Assembly: GCA_038277395.1 (NCBI GenBank)
Contig: CM076189.1
Coordinates: 79,287,421 to 79,351,420 of the forward strand
Direction of reading: 5' to 3'
DNA from: Dryocosmus kuriphilus
Lineage: Eukaryota > Arthropoda > Insecta > Hymenoptera > Cynipidae
DNA: 64,000 bases
Position numbers and translations under genes: made by a program. How positions within the stretch are numbered: the first letter of the stretch is position 1; every line of letters begins with the position of its first letter. Of this stretch, positions 1-11,500 are shown one piece after another. The notes under the pieces were generated by a model. The model saw only the letters and a list, made by a program, of their open reading frames with translations, searched no databases and had not been told where the DNA came from.

Positions 1-342
1 GGTCCACTGCGCTCATACAACGTGTCGAATTGTTAATTCTGCTGGACTAGACATATACGAGTACTATAGAAGAAATAATGTGCATATGATTTCAGAAGAA
101 AAAAAAATTGTTTGAGATATTTCATAACATTAATTCTAATAAAACTGCGGACTTTCGTATTTTGAGGCCGATAGTAACATGAACAAGTTTTTTTTTGTTT
201 TAATAAATTTAAATTTAAGTTTTTCAAGACACAAAACTAAGAAAATTTTGGAGGCATAAAATCTGAAGTTTTCAGTGGCTTATCCCTCATATTTTAGCTT
301 AATAATTTTCTTATATAATTGGCAATTTGAATTAGATTAAAA

Positions 343-3300
343 TTATAAATGATGCAGAGAATCGTGGTTTCCAGGTATAACTGAAAAGAAGTCTTTGATT
401 CTGTAGCGGGCGTCTATAGGAGCTTCCAACATTTCTTCTGAGGTCATACGTTCAAACGTGCCGCTGCATAACATGTGTACTTTTATCCGCCTTCCATGGG
501 AATCATATATTCCTTTAAGAGTATGCATATTCTCCACTGTTGCAAAAACCTCCCCATTGATAGTTGATAATACAATATATTCTTCTCCAAGCACAGGCGG
601 ATATTTTCGAGATTTTTCGACTTTCCTTCTAATGCGTCCACAATCAGGAAAAACGTATCTTCGAAGTTCGAATATCTGGCTAGAATTACCGCAAGGAATA
701 AGCCGATCGTATCCAGTGTCTCCAAGTCTATGAGATGAATGAAGTATGTTAGGAGGGGACCTAGATCTTTCACGGGGAGCAGCCGTGCCAGAAGGACTCG
801 CATCCCTGACAGGAGAATCTGCAAGGAGGAAAAGAGGAATCATTTCTTTGAGTACATACTTATATTATCAAAAGCCCTGCAGTCCCCAAAAAATAGTGAA
901 ACTTTTAATTTTATAAACACTATCGCCTAATCTTGTTCTTCCATATTAATAATGTGTACCCTTAGTGTTTGAATAAATCATTATTTTTTACCTTATTCAC
1001 TAACCGAACAGATATTATTATAATAAATTTTACTACCAATTACTCTTTATCTGTTAATTACTTTGATTCTGTAAATTCACCTATCCTTATAGGGCAGTCG
1101 GTGGAGGTCATAAATTCACTTTAATTTAAAAGACTTCAAACTTCAGTGTTACGTTAGTGCATGAATGAAAGCAAACTAGAAAATGTTTCTGACGTCTGCG
1201 ATAAGCGGAACATTGTTCAAATTAAAACCAACATTTTAATGCTCTATTTTTGCACTGAAAATTCCAAAAGTACTGCAGACAGGGAAAACTGATCGTAATA
1301 TTTTACAATCTGCAATAAGTTTGCAGATATGTTAAAGTTATGGAACTTAGTTTTTCCTTATTTATTTAAATTGTCCGTTCTAATTTGTCTAAACAAATTA
1401 AAAAAGTTCTAAAAATTTTACTAATGGACGCGAAAACAGTTTAACGTATTCAAGTACATTTACAACCATTTCAGTCTGACGCATCATTAAAATATATCAA
1501 ACCTTCTGCGTCCAAACTGTCATTTTTAATGCAAAAAAGGATCGAAATAATAAAAACAGTTTCTTATCGTTGTTTCTTTTTAAGGGAACATATTTTTATT
1601 TTATAATTTTTTATATTTCTTGATACTTATGATTATTCTCAGAAGCAATCACTGTTGTCCACTAATTGATGGAATCTATCCTACATTTTTAGAAACTTCT
1701 TGGTGAAATTTTCGAAAAATGCCTTGAAAGTTATTAAATAAAACAAGAGTTTTGTAAACTTCATGAACTTCTGAAGTATAAAATTCAACAAGAACTGAAA
1801 ATTTAAAGCACTTTTTCTGAAATTTCATTGTCACTTTTTGTGGAATATTCAATTCGTATTTTTAAAATACAAAATCAAGATACTAAAAATCAATTAGTAT
1901 TTTTGAAATTCAAAACAACACTCTGAGATTCTCGTTGTTTCTGCTTTCTTTAGACCTTTGTTTTCTATTGTTTATTGAAATGTTTATATATTCACATTTT
2001 TCCATTTGTTTTCAATTTTACAAAAATAAACATTCTAAGTGTTTTCCTTTCAATGTAATACTCTCTTTCTAAAACACTTTTCGAAAGCAAGTTTACTTTC
2101 TATTAAAATTATATATTTTATTAGCTTGCTTAAATTCGGATCTAATAAATATAACGAAGGAATAAATACCGAGTATACAAATTAAGGAAGAAGAAGATTG
2201 TCAAGAATAAATATTGAGGAATTAAAATATTTCCGAAATTTAAAATAATGAAATAGTTTTTAACTAACGGAGAGTAAAAATCCCGAACTATGCAAACAGA
2301 GATTTTAGAAATATCCAAAATTAAAATCTACTGAATTATGAAGTTCGCGAATTATAATACTCGTATTAACGAATTATGAAATAAATTAGTAGATTATTAA
2401 TTTCGCCAAATCCTAAATTACACGAATATAAAAATGCCGAAATTTAAAATTGTCGAAATTCAAAACTATCGATACCTAGAGTTGAAGAAAATGAATATTG
2501 AATTAAAAAATAGAATATTTAATTCTGGCACTAATAAAAAACAGCGAAAAAATAAATACCGAATACACAAACTAACAAAAAGTAAAGTTGACAAAAACTG
2601 AAATCGACGAATTATATATTTTCCAAAACTTAAAGCAACAAACAAAATTTTAATTTTCCAAAAAAGATAATCACGAGTTAATCAAATTACGAATTTAAAA
2701 ATATCCGAAGTTGAGTTGCACAGAATCATAAAATATGCGAATTATAGAATTAAATATTATTAATTTAGTAGAGGAGCAGGGCGGGTTCTGAAGCAACTAG
2801 TATTAGTGGGTTTCACATGACGTCATCAAAATTCAACGTTATTAGAGAAGCGGCACGCTAGAGAGAGAGAGGGTGGAGGTAGACTTCTCGAAACTTGATC
2901 GTTCATTGTGACGTAGTCAAAATAATAGGTCAGTGACCTACTTGATATATCACTGATTAATAGTTATACTCCCACTTCGACCTTCCTTCCCCCTTACTCC
3001 CATAACAATGCCATAAAGATAATGGAGTCATTGTTAAAGAGAGTTGGAGGAAAACGTTTTCAAACCTGCCTGGTGACGTCATATTGTGTGCTTGCGCGTG
3101 AATTTGTTACAAAGAAAAATTGACCAAGTAGACCACAAACGTGTCTAGACGCGTCTAGTTTTGATTACAAAAGGAACCTTTGTTCCATAAAGCATAGCGA
3201 GACTTATTGAGGAATTTGACATTAAAAATATTCAAGAAATAAATTGAGATGAGAGATTCATACTTATGGAATTCTCGCGCCTATAAATTTCTAGGAACAA

Positions 3301-3561
3301 TGACATCAAAATAATTAGGTCAATGTTAGAAATAGGGGGGGGGGGGACGTGTTTGAACCTGCCTGATGATGTCATCATGTGTGTCAGCGCGTGCCTGTGT
3401 GAGGTCTGTGTGTCTATAATATTCAATTTATACGCTTATATTTTAGTATACCGAAATATATCCAAGAATTTTCAGGAACACATTAATCTGTTTCGTTTTA
3501 CTAACCATATCAATAAACTAAAAAGCTAGTATCACTTTAACACTACGAAAGAATATTCTCT

Positions 3562-3621
<60 letters not shown>

Positions 3622-6600
3622 AGATTAAGCGTTTTTTCGTAGCAAGTGTGACACCAATATTTTGGTATAATATGCCGTGAATAACATAAGAGCGTTGAGT
3701 GGATGGTGTGATACATTAACTTATTTGACCTTATTGTACCTCAAGCTCATTTTGAAATTTTGTAATGTTAGGGATATGATTCTTAGGAAAAAGGAATTCA
3801 TGTCCATGCTAATTGAAAACATAATTAGAAGAGAAATTTTACATTTCAGAAATGTAGAAATATTTTTAGTTTTTTCCTACATATTTGTTAAAGATATCCG
3901 ATAATGTGATTTTAACATTTTTCATTGCGTTTCGTATTTTTCTACATTAAAATAAGTATGTCATGTATAAACAACTATTGGTATTACACTTCTCCAAATA
4001 AACAACTACAATACAATTTTATCAAATAATTGTTGAAAATCGTCTATTAGTGAAGATCAAAGGGAAAACACTAAGGAATTAATAAAGAAATGACGCACGA
4101 TGAGCGGAGCACAGCTATGAAATATTTAAACAATTTTTTTGCTTATAAATTTTACGCAGAACCAATGTTAGACTTACCTTTTTGACCAATTCCTTGAAAA
4201 AATGACCTCAGCTTCCTGTTAGAAAATACCAAAGTAATTCCACTATGGAGTTAGTTGTTGAAAAAGCAAAGAAGTAACCAGAGATGAATGATGCATACTT
4301 ATGAAATATATAAACATTTAATTTGTTGATAATGTAATGAGCGATCAACATAAGTTTGAGGTTTTACAAAATTCTTTTAAAATATTACAACATAACACTC
4401 AAATGCTATAATATGGTTTTAAAATGTTTAAGTAGAGTATTTACCCATCAAAATCGAAGAGTGAATCGATATGGAATATGTTACTCAAAATTTTTGGTCT
4501 TTGAAGTGAGGACGGTCTAATGTAAATATAAACGTATGTTAAGGTACATAAGAATACTGTAATTTGGAGGTATGGAATCAGGTGTGAATTCTAGTAAAAT
4601 AAAATGAAGTTATAAACAGTCAAGCTGACTACAATATACGATACTGCACGAGGTGTGATCAAAAAGTAAGTTGAATTTTTGAATTTCGCGGAATGCGTAC
4701 AGTCGATACTCGTTTTATTTTTTTCTTATGTTGGCACACTCGTCCCAAACATATGTGCACAGATTCAGCTATATAGAATTTTTGTCTTTTTGTAAGAGGC
4801 ATAAAGGTTAGAAAAGTTTTGCGAGCTCGGCGATTTTCTGCTGTCGAAAAAAATGGATCAAAGAATGTGCATCCAATTTTGTGTAAAAAATGGAATTAAG
4901 TGGTCCAAAACACTTGAAATGTTGACAGTGGAATATGGTGAGTATAATCTTAGTAAAAAAGATCTTTATAAGTGATACAAGCTCTTTGGGGAAGGCCGAG
5001 AAGATGATAATGACGAAGCTCGCCCTGGACGTCCAAGCACGTCAAATGTGAAGGTTTTGCTTACCGTTTTCTTCGATTATCATGCCGTAGTGCTTCAGGA
5101 GTTCTTATCACAAGGTCGTACAGTTGATAAATAGTATTACCTTGAAGTTATACGCAGTTTGCGTGAAGAATACGAAAAAACGTCCGGAATTGTGGAAAAA
5201 CCAGTCATGGTTATTGCACCACGATAATGCGCTAGCTCACACGTCATTGCTTGTTCGTAATATTTTGGCCAATAACAACACCATAATTATGCCTCAGCCA
5301 CCGTGTTTACCAGATTTCGCTCCCTGCGACTTTTTTCTGTTTACAAAACTGAAAAGACCCATGAAAGGACGGCGTTTTGCGACGATTGAGGAGATAAAGA
5401 CCGCATCGCTGGAAGATCTGAAGGCTATACCAAAAAGTTCTTATCAGAAATGCTTTGAGGATTTAAAAAAGCGCTGACACAAATGTATTATACCCGAGGG
5501 GGATTACCTTGAAGGGGAAAACATCCATATGGAAGAAAAAGTAAATGTCTTTAGATAAAAATAAAAAGTCACCTTACTTTCTGATCACAAATCGTTCTAT
5601 ACTATACTGTATAGTGCAGTGGGTGAAATAGTTATTAAGTCTGAAAATTTTAGTCTGCACTTTGATTTCTAGTATAATGATGATTTGGTGTCAGTTGAGC
5701 AAACTTGCATAAAGGACTCATACTTCCCATTTTAATTCCAAACTCTACATTTATTGTATTGAAAGAACTCAACCTGCACACCGATCAATGCTTCTAATGA
5801 AGCAATTTCAATGAATGAAAGACTTTGCATTTAGAAACATTACAGAAGATTTGCGGGAAAAAGAATGTTGCAATATATGTGACAAATTATGACAAAACTA
5901 AATAAAAATGTTACCAAAAATATGTTTTTCTCAAAACCTGTTTACAAATATGTACTGAGGAGCAGGAGGAGGAAGAGGAGGAGGACGTTATACTTAAAGG
6001 AAATACTCAAACTTTTCCGTTCAACGATTACAAGAAGTGGACAATCAGCTAGAAACTCTAAAACTAAGATGAGTCTGTTGCATTTCGAAAATAACCAAAA
6101 AGAGTGTGTGTGAAAAAAATTTGAAAAGTAGATATATATTTAAAATCATATTCCTTAAGAAGTAGTAACTACATATAAAAGTCACTTCAAATTTAACTTA
6201 TTTTTAAAAGAACTGTACAAAATTAAGTAATAAAAAAAATTATTGCATACTTAGTGCTACGTTGAGCCTATTCTTTTAAATTTCATTTACTGTAAACAAA
6301 TCTGATATCTGATTTAACGCACAGCCTTTTCAAAATTTTTTTTATATTTAGTGAGCATGTGTGGAGGAGGAGATTGGGAAGGAGGTAGGAATTAAGTAAA
6401 ATACTCGAAATTTTGCATTCAAAGATTGCAAGCCTTATTATATTATTCTCTTGTGTTAAAGTTTATTTCAATGTCTCTTTCAGGGGTTTATAAAGTCTAT
6501 AAGTTTAGTGTTTAAAGTTTATAAAGTTTATAAAGATTTATGAGCCGTAAAGGGTAAAATAAATTTCAGGGTATATTTCTAGAGGATGAGCAGCAAAAAT

Positions 6601-8476
6601 GATACGATTTTATATGAAACAAATTGTAATTTTTGTAATTCCAGGGAACGTTTTTAGAGTTGGAACAGGGAGAATAATATGATTTAACTGCACAAATTGT
6701 AATTTGAAGTTTCAAGGAATATTTTAGAGGTGGAGGAAGAAAAAATGGTATAACAACTCTCTCGTTCTACAGACTGAGTTTCAGCAATCTTACACCTATA
6801 CTGGCAACATGTAAATAATAAAATATGATGACCCGGTCTTTTGTTTCAAGATTAGAGGTTATCCTTATATCCTCCTCCTCCTCTCCCCCCCTCCTCTTCG
6901 TCCTTTTTCTCCTCATACAATTCCTCCTCATCATACCCATTCTCTTCCTCCTCCTCCTCCTCAGGATATAAACTCAGCAATGGTGAAAGAATAGGCATTC
7001 ATGTTGTGGCGGTGACAAAATGACTTCCACATATCCAAGTTTCTCAAAAGTTTACTCAAGACTCGATAATTTAAAAAGATGTGCAAAATACTCTTGCACA
7101 GCAGAGAATCGTATGTATCATGATGACGATGATGATGATGATGATGATGATGGCGATTAGACAGGCTTTCGAAAAATTGCAAGATGTGTGAAGCTATAAG
7201 AACAATTCAGAACAACAACAAACAGAATAGTCTTAAATACTAATATGCAATTCATCGAAAACAGAAAAGTTTGAAACCTAATAATGATCGAGACATTCAA
7301 GAAGAAATCGAACTACGCTCTTCTTCATTAAAGAAACTTGCAGGCATTACTCAGAATATTAGACGTAAATTGAAGTCGCAAGTGGAGAAGCGAAAATTAG
7401 AATCACAATATGAGGATGAAGAAGAAGAATTTGAGCAACATGATAATTCACCATTCGTGACTCTTAGCAATGATGCTGATAATGATGATGGTAATAATGA
7501 AAACATGGATGAGGCTTATAATAATGAAGATGAGGATGATGGTGGTGAAGATGGCGCTGAAGTGCCTTTTTTTCTGAATATGAAATACAGACAAAATGTC
7601 CAGATTACTGGGAAGATCCGCATGAATTCGTAGATCGAATGTACTTATATTTACAATCACAATCAACTAGGAGCAGACGTAAATCGCTTGAAATAATTGC
7701 AATCATTAATGAATTAAGAGAGGCTGGTATTACTGAAGAATAATATTTTTAATAATTGATGTAAAAACTTTAGCAACTTCTGGTTCAGTATTTCCAATAA
7801 TTGAATTAAAATTCGAATTAATGGATTCAACATTTTCTGGAGTTATAACTTAACAGTTTACTGCAATGCAATAAGTTAAATAAATCTGATTTTCAACATG
7901 TATGTGTATTTCTTCTTTACACCGCTCACCTGAATTAATATTAGATATTAATCGCAGGAGAGGCTCATCATACCATTTAATGCTTCTAATATATGACTTA
8001 TAGTGTATAATAATTGAATTCAACATTTTTCAGTATCTACTTAATTCAATTACATAATCATCCTCCTCAAACCTCTCCGAAACCTCCTCCTTCTCCTCCT
8101 CCTCTTCATGAAATATTTTTTATAGTTAATTGTGGTTAATTTCAGTTTCAATATCAATGAAAAAAATTTTTATACTTATATGCAAGAAATCAACCATTTT
8201 GTCTAATTAGCATAGGAATCAATAGTACAAATCTATTCATTATTCACCTAGTTTACATTTTTATCCCTTGATCTTGATTTATTTTAACCAAAGTGTAATT
8301 TTGATTTAAGAAGAATATTTTTTCATTGAAACTGATACACTTTAATATCATAAATACCTTATGAGTCATGATATTATTGCAAGGTTTTAGTTAAATGAAT
8401 TGAATATCTTTCAAATACATATATAAATGTTAGCAGCGTTGTGTAAAATAGAATGCATTCTTCATTATAGCTAAGG

Positions 8477-8512
<36 letters not shown>

Positions 8513-8539
8513 AATTTACATCACAAAAAATTCGCTTCC

Positions 8540-8583
<44 letters not shown>

Positions 8584-11500
8584 AAATTCTGTAAGTGACG
8601 CATTATGTGTCTAACAGGGATTCTCGAGTTCTCGACAGGTTTCAACACGCATCGACAAGTTTCAACACGCATTTCAAAGTCCCTCGATGCTCAGAGCATG
8701 AAACTCAACTCATCGATGGGAATAATGAACTAGCTTTTAGATTATTAAAATCAGCTACTAAGAAAATTGTTTAATAATGCCGGGCTTTCTTATTTTACAA
8801 GCGATCGAAATTATTTCAATGCATTATTTCTGTTTCCATCTGCTTGAGATTGTTAGAGTAACCGCAAACAATCTACCAAGTCAGCTACATAAACTTTATA
8901 ATCTCCTGCAAGAAGCATTGAAACGATCTTAATCAAGAGAGTAATATACTAAGCCTTGTAATCACTGAATCCAATATTTTGAGTATTTTATTTAAGAAAA
9001 CCTCCTTCTCATCCTCGTCCTCCTCCACTCCTTAGTAAATATAAAGAAAATTTTGAAAATGCTATACGTTAAATTAGATATCAGATTTACTTACAGTAAA
9101 TGAAATTTTAGAGAATATGCTCATCATAGCACTCGGTATGCAATATTTTTTTCCATTACTCAATATTGTGTGCATATTATATCACAATGTTGGTGTCACA
9201 CTGGCTATGAAAAAATGTTTATTCATATTGTTAGTAAAACGAAACAGATCAACGAGTTCCTGAAAATTCTTGGAAATATTTTTGTATACTAAAGTATAGG
9301 AGCATAAGTTCAATGGGCTCCTTTTAAGACCACACAGACCTCACACAGGCATGTGTTAACCTACACGATGACGTCATCAGGTAGGTTCAAACACGTTTTC
9401 CATCTGTCCCTCTAACACTGACTTCATTATTTTAATGTCATTGTTCCTAGAAGTTCACAGCTGCGTGATTTCCATAAGTATGAATCCCTCATCTCCATTT
9501 ATTTCTTGATTATTTTCAATGTCAAATTCCTCAATAATTCTCACTATGTTTTATAGAAAAATAATTTTTTTTGTACTAAAAAATAGACACGTCTAGACAC
9601 GTTTGTGGTCTACTTGGTAAACTTTATTGAAACGACACTCACGCGCTAACACACACGATGACGTCATCAGGCAGGTTTGAACAAGTCCCCCCCCCCCCCC
9701 GCCCGCTGACTCTAATATTGACCTCATTCTTTTAGGGCATCTTTATGCGTGTGAGAAGGGAAAGAGGGGCAAAGGGAGGAGTCTCGCTCTTGCACATTAT
9801 AATCAATGACACATCAAGCAGGTCACCGACACATTATTTTGATGAAGTCACTTGAAGCGAGCAGATTTTTGGCAAATCTACCCCCACCCCAACTCTGTAA
9901 CGTGATTATTCTCTAATAACGTTGAATTTTGATGACGTCATTTGAAGCCGGCAAGTTTAAACACGTTTTATACAACGGCTCACACGGATTCACACTAACA
10001 CGGTCTCACCTCATGAGGACACGCAGTCACACTGACCTCACACATAAACGCACCAACACATGCTGAACGCACGCGGACACGCATTAATACTAATTGCTCC
10101 AGAACCCGCCCTGATCCTCTAATTAATTTCCCCAATTTCGCAAATTATCCAAATTCAAAATTGACGAAATTTAGAATTGGCGAAATTCAAAATTACCGAT
10201 ACATAAAGTTGATGAAAACCCCTAAGCCAATGTACTTACAAAGATGTTCGGGACCAGCCCTTATTGGTTCACCATTACTGTCCAGCGCAATATTCAAATC
10301 GAATCGTTCAGATTCCTCCGCACCTATTTCGGTAAAAAAATGACCCTATTTATTTAAAAAGGCAACGATAACGTTAATGTGCTACACACTTTCTGATGTA
10401 ACGTATAAAGTTTATGAATTGTTACACTAAAGACCACGGTGGATCTAGACAGACTCCAACTCTCGCACATCTCACGGTCATTTTGAATTCAGAATGAAAG
10501 AATCCCTTTAAACCGTTATATCCTAAAATCCGTTATATATTAAAACCATTTAAATCCCTTCAATCCCATAAATCTCCTAGATTCCTAAAAATATATTAGT
10601 TCCTTAAAATTATATTTAGAAATTAAAATTCTTTAAAACCTCTTAAAATACCTTAACCATTCCCTTCTTAAAAACTTCGAGACCACGCAAAATTATTAAT
10701 ACTCCTTAAATTCATGCAATTCCTTCAAATACCTTAATCCCTTAAAACTTCAAAACCATTAAAATCCAAAAAATTAATAAATGCCTTGAAACTCTTAAGC
10801 ACCTTAAACACTTTAAACAACTTACTCCCTTCGTTCTCTTAAGATCTTTTAAAAGCCCTCAAACATTTTTTTAATTCTCCTAAACTTATTTAAAATCCCA
10901 TAAACAACTTTATAACCTTGAAGACACTTAAAATCCCTTAAATCATCTAAATTCTCTTAAATCACTCTAAGCCCTTAAAATCCCTTAATATGCTTAAAAT
11001 CTCTTAAAATCTCTTAACTACCTTCAAATTCCTTCAAGAAATTGCGACCTCTTGATTTTCCTCAAATTCCTTAAAATTCCTCAAACCCCTTAAAACCCAT
11101 AAAATAATTAAGATCCTTAAAATTTCTTAGAATCTCTTAAAATCTCTTAGATTCCTTAAACTCCTTTAAATCTCTTAGAATCTCTTAATCTCTCTTAGAT
11201 TCCTTAAATTTCTGTAAAAATCTTGAAGTCCGTTAACTCTCTTAAAATTTTTTAAAAGCCCTGAAACCTCCTTGAAATTTTTGAAACCATTAAAACCCCT
11301 TAAACACATTTAAAATTCCATAAGCACACTTAAAATCCTTTAAAACCTTCAAAGACCTTCAAAGCCCTTGAAATCTCTTAAGGGGTTATATCATCTTTAA
11401 GCCACCAAAAATGTGGTCATTTTTATGATTTAATTTCAGGGAGATAAAAAAACGTAGAGCAATTAAAATTTATAGACCTTGCTAATCTATGCCTTAATTT

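Larger units (their letters stand above)
2767..10123. mobile_element. Non-autonomous Polinton/Maverick derivative with long TIRs
   Basis: Ends are AGTAGAGGAGCAGGGCGGG on the left and, in reverse complement, ATTAGAGGATCAGGGCGGG on the right. They are flanked by an exact 6-bp duplication TAATTT (2761-2766 and 10124-10129), the target-site length used by Polintons. The inverted repeats run at least 2767-3660 against 9175-10123, with further pairing of 6225-6420 against 8990-9165, so the left arm seems to have gained an insert (3660-6225). Inside, a broken ORF (7271-7743) matches a protein of the intact Polinton at 38-53 kb, and 8540-8660 resembles the reverse complement of that Polinton's 52440-52530. 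No polymerase, integrase or capsid gene was found, so it is non-autonomous. Confidence 0.7.

Noticed and set aside
3565..3620. (TA)n run as a promoter or origin
   Set aside because: Plain microsatellite; similar runs occur at 8477 and 55312 without any gene nearby.
6961..7182. ORF with a His run
   Set aside because: Created by an ATG/GAT simple repeat; no other support.
10500..11395. Telomere-like repeat
   Set aside because: CCTTAAA words are irregular and do not form the insect TTAGG/CCTAA telomere unit.
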